From: Verrucomicrobiota bacterium
GTDB lineage: Bacteria > Verrucomicrobiota > Verrucomicrobiia > CAIQCK01
Direction: 5' to 3'
Length of the DNA stretch: 64,000 nt
Assembly: GCA_016222825.1 (NCBI GenBank)
Contig: JACRQF010000009.1
Span: 620,001 to 684,000 of the forward strand
Positions 28,214 through 37,269 of the stretch are shown piece after piece. The translations under genes were made by a program, and so were the position numbers. Under the pieces are notes generated by a model that was given only the letters and a program-made list of their open reading frames with translations, did not search any database and was not told the DNA's origin. How positions within the stretch are numbered: the stretch's first letter is position 1; each line of letters opens with the position of its first letter.

Positions 28214-28288
28214 GCACGAATGCGTAGCACTCCCAAAGGCGTATTCAAGCCGAATCTGGCGTGGAACTGTTTTCGGATCAACCGGGAC

Positions 28289-28316
28289 TCGACATGCGGC
28301 GCGGCCTTGCTATGAT
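28289..28316 (+). promoter_or_regulatory. Candidate promoter for the 28449-31090 operon
   Basis: -35 box TCGACA (28289-28294) and -10 box TATGAT (28311-28316) with a 16-bp spacer. It leaves a leader of about 125 bases before the ATG, with the Shine-Dalgarno sequence aaggag at 28434-28439. Confidence 0.55.
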
Positions 28317-28448
28317 GCGCGCGGAGTTTCAAGCGGAACCGAAGCATGAACTCAACGTCTGCATCGCACGGATGCAGTTCCTGCCGCACCCAAGGTTGCG
28401 GTCGCGGTTTCGTATTGCCCAAGCCCACCCCCGTAAGGAGAAATCGCC

Positions 28449-29954
28449 ATGAACCCATCGCATCACCATCAACATTGTAGCTGCTGCATTTCGCGCCGCG
28501 ACTGTTTGAAGTTTCTTTCGATGTCCGCGCTCGGCGCGGGCGTGGTCGGGCCGGCGTTGACCGCCGCCGCCAAGGAGAAGTCGCGGTATGCGAACCCCGA
28601 TTACGTGGACGTGGCCAAGCTGTTGCCGTGCCCCGAAGTGAGGATGGCGGCGGCGATTTTCGAGAAGCCGCGGCCCTACTGGCTCGGCTGGCCCGGCACG
28701 ACCTATGACCTCGACGCGCGCCAGAAGGAATACACAGCCAAGCTGGCCGATTCCAGCCGCCGGCTCGGCATCACGACCAACCTCGCGCCCAGCCCCATCA
28801 ATGACGAGGCCGGGGTCGGCGCGTTCATCGAGAAGATCAAGGCTGAGAAACCGCACGGCGTGCTGGTCATCCTCCAGAGCATCTTCTGCTGGCCGTGGTT
28901 GGCGCGGCTCTCGAAGGAAACCGGCGTGCCACTCATCGTGTTCGCGCCGGTCGGCGTGGCGTTCACGGGCCACGTGTTGCGGCTTTCGCGGCAGCCGGGC
29001 GTCTATGTCGCCTCCACACTCGAATGGTCCGCCGCCGAGGACGGCATGAGGATGCTGCGGGCGAAACGGATGTTTGAGGAGACACGCGTGCTCTGGATCC
29101 GCCAGAACGAGCGCAAAGAAACCGTCATGGATCGGCTCGGCGCGAAAGTCCGCGCCATCCCGCGCGACACGTTCAACCTGCGCTTCGACAAACAGGATGT
29201 CAGCGCCGAGGTCCGCGACGTCGCCAGCGACATGCGCCGGCGCGCCAAGCGTATCGTCGAGCCGAACCACAACGATTGCCTCAACTCCGCCCGCGCTTAC
29301 GTCACCGCCAAGCGCCTCATGGCCGACGAGCAGGCCAACGCGCTCTCGATGGACTGTCTCGGCATGGTGAGCTCCAAGCTGATGCCCACACCGCCGTGCA
29401 TGTCGTGGGCGATGCTGATGGACCAAGGCATCACCGCCGGTTGCGAGGCGGACCTTTTTGGCGCGTTCTCGCTGATGATGACCAGCTACCTGCTCGACCG
29501 GCCGGGTTTCATGAACGATCCCGTGCCGGAGACCGCGAAGAACCTCCTCATCGTCGCCCACTGCACCAGCGGCACGAAGATTCGCGGGTTCAGCAAGCCG
29601 GCCGCGCCCTACATTCTGCGCAATCACTCCGAGTCCGCGCTCGGCGTCTCGGTGCAGGTGCTCTGGCCCATCGGCGATCCGGTGACGCTTGTGCGGTTCA
29701 GCAACGCCAACGAGATGATCATTGACACCGGCAAGGTCGTCAGCAACGTCCAGACCCCGCCCGCCGGCGGCTGTCGCACTTCCGTCGAGGTCGCGATGGA
29801 CAACGTTGAGGATTGCCGCGACGTGAAGGGTTTCCACCAAGTCGTCACCTACGGCAACCATCGGCGCATGCTGGAAGCCTTCTGCCAGCTCTACGACATC
29901 AAGGTCGTCCGCTCGCCGGAGCATCGGCCGGAACCGGAAGCGAAGACGGTATGA
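28449..29954 (+). CDS. Tat-exported protein with sugar-isomerase-like fold
   Basis: 501 residues, strong ribosome-binding site aaggag 9 bp before the ATG. An N-terminal His/Cys-rich tail (HHHQHCSCC) is followed by the twin-arginine signal SRRDCLKFL. The body resembles L-fucose/L-arabinose isomerase-like proteins: IVFAPVGVAF near 155, and the segment SMDCLGMVSSKLMPTPPCMSWAMLM...GCEADLFGAF near 295-340, where isomerases bind metal through Glu/Asp. Not certain to be an isomerase. The His/Cys tail could bind metal before export. Overlaps the next gene by 4 bp; the pair is probably part of the sugar pathway on the opposite strand. Confidence 0.6.
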   Translation: MNPSHHHQHCSCCISRRDCLKFLSMSALGAGVVGPALTAAAKEKSRYANPDYVDVAKLLPCPEVRMAAAIFEKPRPYWLGWPGTTYDLDARQKEYTAKLADSSRRLGITTNLAPSPINDEAGVGAFIEKIKAEKPHGVLVILQSIFCWPWLARLSKETGVPLIVFAPVGVAFTGHVLRLSRQPGVYVASTLEWSAAEDGMRMLRAKRMFEETRVLWIRQNERKETVMDRLGAKVRAIPRDTFNLRFDKQDVSAEVRDVASDMRRRAKRIVEPNHNDCLNSARAYVTAKRLMADEQANALSMDCLGMVSSKLMPTPPCMSWAMLMDQGITAGCEADLFGAFSLMMTSYLLDRPGFMNDPVPETAKNLLIVAHCTSGTKIRGFSKPAAPYILRNHSESALGVSVQVLWPIGDPVTLVRFSNANEMIIDTGKVVSNVQTPPAGGCRTSVEVAMDNVEDCRDVKGFHQVVTYGNHRRMLEAFCQLYDIKVVRSPEHRPEPEAKTV

Positions 29955-31090
29955 ACGTGAGACTGCAAACTGTTGGAACGTTCGTCCTGCTGCACGTCTC
30001 GTTTGCGTTTGCCGCCGATGTTTCGTTCACCTCGCCCGGCTTCCCGCCGTCGCAGATGAACGCCGCGGGCCGGCTCGTCGAGGATTGGGGCGAGGTCGGC
30101 GTGAAACTTGGCGGCGAAGGCGTTGCGGATGCGGCGCCGTCCGTAAGTTCGGTGAAGCTCGACAACGCGATTCCCGCCGCACAAGCCGCGTCACGATGCG
30201 GGGCGGTGGGGCTGACACTGACGGCGTTCCGCGCGCCGGCGTTCCCGGCGGGTGTGGACGTGCTCACCGTGCGGGTTGAAGAGAAACAGGGCCGTGCCGC
30301 GAACGTCACTGTCGCACTCGATCTGCCGGCGAAAGCGCACGCCGGGCTGCGCACCGTCCGACTCGGTGGCCGCCCCGTGCTGACGCTGCCGCCGCGCGAG
30401 GAATCCGGCGAAAAGCCGCGCGAATGGGGCCACTGTGATGAAGCGTCGTCGCTACCGGGCTGGGCGAAGCCGGCCGGACCGTGTGACCCGGCGTTCCGCA
30501 GCATCCGCGCTGGCATGGGCGGCGTGCCGATCATCTACCGGTTCGCTGTGCGGCCCAACAGCAGAGCGAACGTCGTGCTCGGCTTCTGCGAGAGCCACTG
30601 GGACCAGGCCGGCCAGCGGCGGATGGTTTGCAGGGTTGAGGGCGCGACCTTGCAGGAGTTGGACCCGATCGCCAGATGGGGCCGGCACAAGCCGGGTGCG
30701 CTACTGTTCGATGCACGCGACGAAGACGGCGACGGCCGGATTAGCGTCGTCGTGCGCGGCGCGGCGGAAGCGAGGGACAAGAACCCGATCCTCAACGCGA
30801 TTTGGATTTTCCCCGCCGGTCCGCCGCCGGACCTCAGCCAGGTCATCGCCGGCAAGCTGAACGCCAAGGCGCTACGCTACGTGGATGTCGGCGGCCAGAA
30901 CGACCAATCGCTCTATCCTGGAGGCAAACTGGAGTATCGCCTCTCACTGCCCGCGCGCGGTTCGCAGGAGTTGACGTTTTTCGCGGCGTGCAAGGGCGGC
31001 TCCGCCCCGATACCGGACGCCAGCGCGTGGACCGCCGAGACATTGCGCCGCGCCGCTCGCGAAGTCTGGCGAGACTGGCAGGAGCGGTAA
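29951..31090 (+). CDS. Secreted hypothetical protein
   Basis: 379 residues, ATG at 29951 overlapping the previous stop (ATGA). Signal peptide about 1-22. The mature part is mostly beta-strand with many Val/Ala/Gly segments and patterns common to carbohydrate-binding or malectin-like sandwiches (DVLTVRVEEKQGRAANVTVALDLP; LFDARDEDGDG, an EF-hand-like acidic loop). No catalytic motif recognised. Translational coupling with the isomerase-like gene suggests that the two work together on the same exported substrate. Confidence 0.6.
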   Translation: MNVRLQTVGTFVLLHVSFAFAADVSFTSPGFPPSQMNAAGRLVEDWGEVGVKLGGEGVADAAPSVSSVKLDNAIPAAQAASRCGAVGLTLTAFRAPAFPAGVDVLTVRVEEKQGRAANVTVALDLPAKAHAGLRTVRLGGRPVLTLPPREESGEKPREWGHCDEASSLPGWAKPAGPCDPAFRSIRAGMGGVPIIYRFAVRPNSRANVVLGFCESHWDQAGQRRMVCRVEGATLQELDPIARWGRHKPGALLFDARDEDGDGRISVVVRGAAEARDKNPILNAIWIFPAGPPPDLSQVIAGKLNAKALRYVDVGGQNDQSLYPGGKLEYRLSLPARGSQELTFFAACKGGSAPIPDASAWTAETLRRAAREVWRDWQER

Positions 31091-31121
31091 TCGCTGCCGG
31101 CAAGGGCCGCGCAGGCCGCTC

Positions 31122-31149
31122 TTGCATCGGCGGTGGCGATTGCTATTCT
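31122..31149 (+). promoter_or_regulatory. Candidate promoter of the aquaporin gene
   Basis: -35 box TTGCAT (31122-31127), -10 box TATTCT (31144-31149), 16-bp spacer. A Shine-Dalgarno sequence aaggac lies at 31181-31186, 8 bp before the ATG. Confidence 0.5.
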
Positions 31150-31194
31150 TCGCGCGCGTTTTCGAGGACGTGTGATTTCAAAGGACGGTTGCGC

Positions 31195-31881
31195 ATGAAA
31201 GATTTCAAAGCTTGCCTGGCGGAGATGTTCGGCACGTTCGCGTTGGTCTTCATCAGCATCGGCGCGATCCACAACGCCAATCATCAGCAGATGGATCTGC
31301 TCGGCATCGCGCTCGCCTACGGCCTGGCGACGGCAGCAATGGTGTCAGCCACCGTCGCCGTCTCCGGCGGCCATCTGAATCCCGCTGTCAGCCTTGGCGC
31401 GTTCATCGCTGGCAGGGTCGGATTCGCGCAAACCACCCGCTACATTATTGCACAGCTCGCGGGGGCGGCGCTGGCCGGATTCATCTGCGTGATGGTGTTC
31501 AGCACCGGCGTCGTCAGCACGGCCACGCCCAATCTCGGCAAAGACGTATCCATCGGCACGGCCATCCTCGTCGAGGCGGCGATGACGTTCCTAGTGGTAT
31601 TCGCCATGTTCGGCACCGTCATGGACGCGCGCGGGCCGAAGATCGGCGGGCTGGCTGTCGGATTGGTGGTGGCGGCGGGCGTGTTGTTCGGCCAGCCGCT
31701 GACCGGTGCGTCAATGAATCCGGCGCGTGTGTTTGGGCCGGGTCTCGTCAGCGGCCATCTCGCGAACCACGCCGTCTATTGGATCGGCCCGATGCTGGGC
31801 GCGGCGCTGGCGGGTGTGATTTACGGGCGCTTTCTGATCGTGCCGGATGAACTGCCGCCGACGCAGCAGAAGAAGAAGTGA
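31195..31881 (+). CDS. Aquaporin / MIP-family channel
   Basis: 228 residues from the ATG at 31195. Six hydrophobic segments with the two pore motifs: GGHLNPAVS at about 58-66 and GASMNPARV in the second half. The second motif is followed by FGPG and GPMLGA, as in water-type channels. MIP proteins form tetramers in the inner membrane and conduct water or small solutes; whether this one transports glycerol cannot be decided, but the second-half motif NPAR is typical of aquaporins. It has its own promoter and is monocistronic. Confidence 0.93.
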   Translation: MKDFKACLAEMFGTFALVFISIGAIHNANHQQMDLLGIALAYGLATAAMVSATVAVSGGHLNPAVSLGAFIAGRVGFAQTTRYIIAQLAGAALAGFICVMVFSTGVVSTATPNLGKDVSIGTAILVEAAMTFLVVFAMFGTVMDARGPKIGGLAVGLVVAAGVLFGQPLTGASMNPARVFGPGLVSGHLANHAVYWIGPMLGAALAGVIYGRFLIVPDELPPTQQKKK

Positions 31882-31887
31882 GGAATG

Positions 31888-31960
31888 AAACGTAAAACGT
31901 GAAGCGAGCATGAACTTCCTCGCCCGTCATTGATTCCGAATTACGTTTCACGGTTTACGC
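31888..31960. repeat. Inverted heptamer repeats before the ASRT-like gene
   Basis: Units aaacgta, aaacgtg, aagcgag (31888-31908) face attacgt, ttcacgg, tttacgc (31940-31960). The two runs are near-complementary and could fold into a hairpin in the leader of the gene at 31977. Confidence 0.7.
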
Positions 31961-31976
31961 TTTAAGAATTGTAGCC

Positions 31977-32402
31977 ATGCAACGGTCCAGGAAAAATCCA
32001 CCGCCAAAAGCCGAAGGCCACCGCGTCTGGATCGTGCCGGATGCTTACCTGCCGCCGTTGACGGCGGAGGATGAGACGAAGCGGGCGGGCGGCCGGGGCT
32101 ACTGGAGCCATGAGTCGCTCTGCATCGTCAACACCGGACCGAAGCCGGCACGAGTATCGCTGAATTTCTATTTCGAGGATCGGCCGGCGGTGAAGAACAT
32201 CCGCGTCACGGTCGGCGCGGAACGGACGTGGCACATCCGATTCGACAAGCCGGAACTGCTCGACGGATTCCGCGTGCCGGCGGGCGTGCCTTACGCGTTA
32301 CGGGTGGAGAGCGATGTGCCGGTGGTGGTGCAGCACAGCCGGCTGGATACGACGCAGCCGAACTGCGCATTTCTCTCGGTGATGGCGCACCCGGTGCGGT
32401 AG
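31977..32402 (+). CDS. ASRT-like (Anabaena sensory rhodopsin transducer family) protein
   Basis: 141 residues. Matches the small beta-sandwich family of the Anabaena sensory rhodopsin transducer: VWIVPDAYLPP near 17-27, SHESLCIVNTGP near 47-58, VSLNFYFEDRPA, RTWHIRFD and PVVVQHSRLDTTQPNCA near the end. ASRT of Anabaena binds a microbial rhodopsin and DNA; most family members occur without rhodopsin, and some are thought to act as sugar- or metabolite-binding regulators. No rhodopsin gene lies in this window. Between an aquaporin gene and a convergent argA gene; no operon partner on this strand. Confidence 0.85.
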   Translation: MQRSRKNPPPKAEGHRVWIVPDAYLPPLTAEDETKRAGGRGYWSHESLCIVNTGPKPARVSLNFYFEDRPAVKNIRVTVGAERTWHIRFDKPELLDGFRVPAGVPYALRVESDVPVVVQHSRLDTTQPNCAFLSVMAHPVR

Positions 32403-32415
32403 TTTCGCCGGGCTT

Positions 32416-33720
32416 CTACGCCACTGGCGCCGGTGCGTGGTTGAGTTTCCTCAGCAAGACTTTCGAGTGCCGGCCACTCTGGTCGTAGCGTTGCCGCCGA
32501 TCCGGGGGCAGGTCGTCGGGCGATCCTTCCGTGTAGCCGAGCCTCTGGAAATAAGCGAACGCCTGCGTGGAGAGCGCGAACAGTTCGGACGCGCCCAGTT
32601 CGGCGGCGCGCGTCTCGACATACGTCGCCAGCTTCCGACCGATGCCCAGATTCTCGTGGCCGGGATTGACGAACAGGCACGCCAGTTCGGCTTTCTTCTG
32701 CTCCGCGTAGAAATGGCACGCGACGCAGCCGACGACGTTTTTGTCTATTTCATAGACGTAGAAGTCTGCCAACTCCTTTTCCAGTGTCGCCCGCGTCCGT
32801 TTGACCAACTCTTCGTTCTGGACGCCGACCTTGATGAGCTGTTGCAGCGCGCGCAGGTCCTTCTTCACCGCCTTGCGGATCTGCCGATACTCGGAGGCAT
32901 AGACGAGCGTGCCGATGCCTTCATTGCTGAAGACCTCGGCGAGGATCGCCTCGTCGGTGTGGCCGTTGATGATGTGGACCCGCTCGATGCCCTGGGCGCA
33001 TGCCTTGACGGCGTATTCGGCCTTGCTGACCTGCTCCGGCAGGAACCAGTCGCGATGCTGCTTGAGCGTCGCCGCCAATTCGGTGGCCAACACTTGCAGC
33101 GTCAGGAGGCCGTTGACGACGAGACCGTCGTTGGGCGTCAGGAAAATAATCTTCACCGCCTTCAACGCCTCGGCGATCTCGACGGCCACTTGGTCGGAGT
33201 TTACCCGGAACGTGCGACCCTCGCCGTCAAAGCCGAGCGGTGGAATCACTGGGATCACGCCTTTGTCGAGAAGCGTCGTCAACAACTCCGTGTCCACCCG
33301 TTCGATCTTGCCGGTATAGAGATGATCCACACCTTGCAGGATGCCGAGCGGATGGGCGATGCAGGCGTTGGTGACGGCGGCGCGCAGGTCGTTGGCACTC
33401 AGCCCTTCCAGGACCTCGTGCGACAACCGCGACGCCGCGGCGATGGCCAGTTTCAACGTGTCGGCGTCGGTCACGCCTGTGCCGTAAGCGTCGCTGATCT
33501 TCACGCCGGTTTGCGCGGCCATCTCCAGCATCTGGTGGCTCGCGCCGTGGACGATCACGACCTTGATGTTGAGCGATCGCAACACCGCCACGTCCCGCAG
33601 CAGGTTGGGGAAAACCTCATCGCTGACGAGATGTCCGTCCATGGCCAGCACGAACACCTTGTCACGAAACTGCGGGATGTAACGAAGCATCCCACGCAAA
33701 TCTACCGGTTTTGCAGTCAC
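32416..33720 (-). CDS. argA: Amino-acid N-acetyltransferase (kinase-like plus GNAT domains)
   Basis: 434 residues, GTG start at 33720. Residues 1-290 are an amino-acid kinase-like domain (VFVLAMDGHLV, VVIVHGASHQM, VIPPLGFDGEGRTF, KIIFLTPNDGLV), and residues 291-434 a GNAT acetyltransferase (ACLFVNPGHENLGIGRKLATYVETRA carries the acetyl-CoA P-loop, followed by FQRLGYTEGSPDDLP). This two-domain build is that of N-acetylglutamate synthase, which acetylates glutamate in the first step of arginine synthesis and is inhibited by arginine through the kinase domain. No other arginine gene is nearby. Confidence 0.93.
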   Translation of the reverse strand: MTAKPVDLRGMLRYIPQFRDKVFVLAMDGHLVSDEVFPNLLRDVAVLRSLNIKVVIVHGASHQMLEMAAQTGVKISDAYGTGVTDADTLKLAIAAASRLSHEVLEGLSANDLRAAVTNACIAHPLGILQGVDHLYTGKIERVDTELLTTLLDKGVIPVIPPLGFDGEGRTFRVNSDQVAVEIAEALKAVKIIFLTPNDGLVVNGLLTLQVLATELAATLKQHRDWFLPEQVSKAEYAVKACAQGIERVHIINGHTDEAILAEVFSNEGIGTLVYASEYRQIRKAVKKDLRALQQLIKVGVQNEELVKRTRATLEKELADFYVYEIDKNVVGCVACHFYAEQKKAELACLFVNPGHENLGIGRKLATYVETRAAELGASELFALSTQAFAYFQRLGYTEGSPDDLPPDRRQRYDQSGRHSKVLLRKLNHAPAPVA

Positions 33721-33741
33721 AGCATTTCTTTCGTGGCGCGG

Positions 33742-33769
33742 ATACTATCACAGCGCGCCCGCGATGCAA
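33742..33769 (-). promoter_or_regulatory. Candidate promoter of argA
   Basis: Read on the minus strand: -35 TTGCAT (33764-33769), 16-bp spacer, -10 TAGTAT (33742-33747). The start codon is 22 bp downstream of the -10 box, so the leader is only about 15 bases. Confidence 0.55.
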
Positions 33770-33831
33770 CAACGGCGCGAGGCTCAGGCTTGCGCCGCGC
33801 GGAGGGGGTGATTATCGTTCGCGCCACTGAA

Positions 33832-36800
33832 ATGAAGACTCGTTTCCGGCTGATGGCCGTCGTGATGGCGGCTGGCGTTCATTTACTGGCGGTTTCCACG
33901 GACGCCGCGTCGCTGCGCGTCGTGGTGGATGCGGCGCCGCCCGGTGGACTGCCGCTGGAAATTTCCGGCGAACTGACCCCCTTGTTGACGAAAGGCGATG
34001 CCGCGTCCGCTACCAACCTCCAGTTCATCGTCAGCGGTCCGAAACGGCGGTGCGTGAGCCAGTCACTCGCCGGCACGAACGGCACGAGCCGGCTACTGTG
34101 GCAGTCGCAGGGGCCGGGCAAGTATGAGATCACGGCGAAACCCGTGACAGACGAGCCGGATAAGGCCGACACGCCCATCGCCCGCATCGAGCGCGACACC
34201 ATCCATATCAATAATGGCGTCTTTCGCACCGCGCACACAGCAAGCCTTGCGGGCGGCTTCCCGACGGCTATCACCGTGGCGGGCGCAAAGGCGGCGTTGC
34301 CGGTAGATTATGCCGACCGGCTTTATCAGACGGATGTCGGCCAGTTCTCGCTCGCCGTCAACCCACGGCCTGCGCTGCGGCTGGTTGCGAACGGCCCGCT
34401 GTTCGCCACCATCGAAGTCAGCAGCGGCTACTACCGGGCTGAAGCCGGCCAGCTTGTGCAGCACGAATCGTTGCCGGTGGCGCGGTATCGTTTCACGTAT
34501 TTCCGGAACTCGCCGTTCGTGCAGGTGAACGTCGTCGTCTCGCAGAGCCGCGAGTTTAACTGGAAGGAACTGCACATCCTGGAACTGCGCGCGCAGGCCG
34601 CCAGCCTCGCCCCGCCGTCGGACGAATCCCCCGCCGCGCCGCGCGCGAAAAGCTGGGCCGGCGGCGAGCCGTCCACCGAGAGCATGTTGGCGCGCAACAA
34701 TCAGACGTTCCAGTTCAACCGTTGGGCCGCGCTCTACTTCGACAACGGCGTCATCGCCGTGATGAACCCGCACGCTACTGGCAGCGGCAACAAGCAGGCG
34801 CGCATCCATGACGGCGCCAACCTGCTCTACGTGATGGGGCCGTGGGTGGAGTTCGCCGCGCCGCGCGTCGAGTTTGATCGTTACCTTTACGTGGGCCCGC
34901 GCAATGTGCCGCGCCAGGCGCTCGACGACATTGCCGCGCAGGTGGACCGCCAGAAGCCTCTGCGCGTGGAATCGCCGGAACTGGAAACGCAGGCGCGCTC
35001 GCTGCGTAAGGCGCTCGCCACCGCGTTGCCCGGCCTCGGCAACCGCACGCCGCGCTCCGTGCAGTTCTGGCGGCTGAACCACGCGCTCGCCGATCTGCAT
35101 TCGCTTCACAACACCGGCGCCGCGCGAAGTGTTATCACGCAAACGCCGCCGAAGCGCACGCTGCCGCGAGAAACGCCGCCAGCGGTGGAGGTGATTTCGC
35201 TTGGCGACGGCCGCGACGCTCTTGTGACAGACCAGTTGCTGCTTACGCTCGACATGAAGGGGCGGCTGACGAGCCTTTACCAGGCGTTGAACGACACGGA
35301 ACTGCTCTCGCGGCCGTGCTCGATGTTCCGGTTCACCGCGCGCAACCCGCTCGGTGTCGAGGCAACGCTCACGGCGAACGAAACTGAGCGCGCGTCGGCG
35401 GACTTCAACAACAATGAGTTGCGCCTGCGTTACACCGGCAGTTTTTTCGGCACAATCCCGGCACACGTGGACCTCGTGTTGCGACTCGACGGGCCGAGCA
35501 TCTTTTGGCGCGCGGAAGCGGCGGTGGACGGCGACGGCGCGGCAGCGTGGCGGCTCGATTTCCCGGTGCTCGACGGCGTGGGACGGCTCGAAGGCGATGA
35601 GGGCGACGACGCGGTCCTTGTGCCGGACGGCTGGGGCCGTTGGTTGCCTCGGCCGAGCGGGGCGCGTTATCAGGGACGCTACCCCAGCGGCGGCGCGACG
35701 ATGCAATGGGTTGGCTACGGCCGCGGCGAGACGACGCTCGGCATCATCGCGCGCGACGGGCGTTGCTTTACCAAGGACTTCGTCGCACTTGGCAACGAGG
35801 AGACGCGGACGGTGTCGCTGGAGGCTCGGCATTATCCGGGCGAGATGGGCTTCACGCGCGGCTGCAACTGGCCGTATGAGGTGGAGACGGTGGCGCTGGC
35901 CGGCGATTGGTTCGCGCTGGCGGAACACTACCGCGCATGGGCGACGCGGCAGGCATGGTGCGAGGGCGGCAAGAACCGGCGGCGGCAGGATTCGCCCGAT
36001 TGGTTCCGCAAGCTAGTCTGGTGGCATCACGACGGCGCGCGCGACGGCGCGAGCCTCACCAACACCTTCGAGCACCTCCGCAAGACGGTTCCGCAGTCGC
36101 TCGCGTTCCACTGGTATAACTGGCACTCGATCCCGTTCGACAACTTCTATCCCGATTACTTTCCGGTGAACGACTACGTGCCGGCGGTCCGCGCGAAACT
36201 GCGCGAGTGGAACGTGCGCGTGATGCCCTACATAAACGGCCACCTCTGGGACACGCAGGCGAAGAGCTACGCCGAGGAAGGCGCGGTGCGTTGGGCGATG
36301 AAGAAGTTCGACGGCTCTCTCTACATCGAGCACTGGAACAAGCACGACCACTCGACGGCGTGCCCGTTCACCGATGCCTGGCGCGACAAGATGGTGCGCG
36401 TCACCGACAAGCTCTTCCGCGATGTCGGAGTGGACGCGGTTTACCTCGACCAGATCGGCGCGGCGGCGGCGCAGCTTTGCTACGACGGCTCGCACGGCCA
36501 CGCGCGCGGCGGCGGCGATCATTACGTCGCCGGCTATTGGAAGCTGTTGCAGGCCGTGCGTGCCAACGCCCGCAGCCTCAATCCCCACGCCGCGCTCACG
36601 ACGGAGGACACCGCCGAGCCTTACACCCGCTACCTCGACGGGATGCTCATGTGCAACCGCGCGTTGCCCGACAGCATTCCGTTCTTTCCGGCAGTCTATC
36701 ACGACTACGTCGCGCTGTTCGGCCTCTACATCCACGAGCCGGAGGTCAAGGCGGGCGTCACGTTCCGCTCGAAGGAGGCGATGCTGTTCCAGTTCGGCGG

Positions 36801-37257
36801 GCAGCTTGGATGGCACGGCACGAACTGGAGCGATAAGCCGGAACATCGGGAGAAGTTCGCGTGGCTCGCCAAGCTCGCCGCGTTCCGGCAGGCCGCGCTC
36901 GACTGGCTCGGCTACGGCGACATGCTGCGTCCGCCTCGGGTAACGATGATGCGCAACGGCGCGCCCGTGCCGCGCATCGCGCAGCGTTGGATCGTCCACA
37001 AGCGGGAGGTCGCCACCGAGCAGCCGGCTGTGACCGCCAGCGCGTGGCAGGCCAGCGATGGGCGCGTCGCCGTCTTCGTCATCAACGTCTCCGACAAACC
37101 GCTCGCCGTCGGCGTGCAGTTGCCGCCCGAAGCGAAGGGAAAGAAGCTCAAGGAGATGGACTCGACCAGCCAGGAGTGCGGCGGCGCGGATGTGTTCAAC
37201 CGCCAGCTTCGCCTCGACCTCGCGCCGATGAGCGTGCGGATGTTCGTGGCGATGTGA
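33832..37257 (+). CDS. Large secreted glycoside hydrolase-like protein (DUF6259-like)
   Basis: 1,141 residues from the ATG at 33832; signal peptide about 1-26 (RFRLMAVVMAAGVHLLAVSTDA). About 600 residues of beta-rich N-terminal domains precede a TIM-barrel catalytic region (about 720-1050): WWHHDGARD, AFHWYNWHSIPFDNFYPDYFP, MPYINGHLWD, VDAVYLDQIG with a candidate nucleophile Asp, TTEDTAEPY with a candidate acid/base Glu. This arrangement is that of DUF6259/GH36-like hydrolases of alpha-galactosides. A C-terminal beta domain follows. A GGAGGG sequence occurs 25 bp upstream, too far for an ideal site; the start could be a GTG at 33808. The window gives no pathway context. Confidence 0.75.
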   Translation: MKTRFRLMAVVMAAGVHLLAVSTDAASLRVVVDAAPPGGLPLEISGELTPLLTKGDAASATNLQFIVSGPKRRCVSQSLAGTNGTSRLLWQSQGPGKYEITAKPVTDEPDKADTPIARIERDTIHINNGVFRTAHTASLAGGFPTAITVAGAKAALPVDYADRLYQTDVGQFSLAVNPRPALRLVANGPLFATIEVSSGYYRAEAGQLVQHESLPVARYRFTYFRNSPFVQVNVVVSQSREFNWKELHILELRAQAASLAPPSDESPAAPRAKSWAGGEPSTESMLARNNQTFQFNRWAALYFDNGVIAVMNPHATGSGNKQARIHDGANLLYVMGPWVEFAAPRVEFDRYLYVGPRNVPRQALDDIAAQVDRQKPLRVESPELETQARSLRKALATALPGLGNRTPRSVQFWRLNHALADLHSLHNTGAARSVITQTPPKRTLPRETPPAVEVISLGDGRDALVTDQLLLTLDMKGRLTSLYQALNDTELLSRPCSMFRFTARNPLGVEATLTANETERASADFNNNELRLRYTGSFFGTIPAHVDLVLRLDGPSIFWRAEAAVDGDGAAAWRLDFPVLDGVGRLEGDEGDDAVLVPDGWGRWLPRPSGARYQGRYPSGGATMQWVGYGRGETTLGIIARDGRCFTKDFVALGNEETRTVSLEARHYPGEMGFTRGCNWPYEVETVALAGDWFALAEHYRAWATRQAWCEGGKNRRRQDSPDWFRKLVWWHHDGARDGASLTNTFEHLRKTVPQSLAFHWYNWHSIPFDNFYPDYFPVNDYVPAVRAKLREWNVRVMPYINGHLWDTQAKSYAEEGAVRWAMKKFDGSLYIEHWNKHDHSTACPFTDAWRDKMVRVTDKLFRDVGVDAVYLDQIGAAAAQLCYDGSHGHARGGGDHYVAGYWKLLQAVRANARSLNPHAALTTEDTAEPYTRYLDGMLMCNRALPDSIPFFPAVYHDYVALFGLYIHEPEVKAGVTFRSKEAMLFQFGGQLGWHGTNWSDKPEHREKFAWLAKLAAFRQAALDWLGYGDMLRPPRVTMMRNGAPVPRIAQRWIVHKREVATEQPAVTASAWQASDGRVAVFVINVSDKPLAVGVQLPPEAKGKKLKEMDSTSQECGGADVFNRQLRLDLAPMSVRMFVAM

Positions 37258-37269
37258 GGCACGCCGCCT

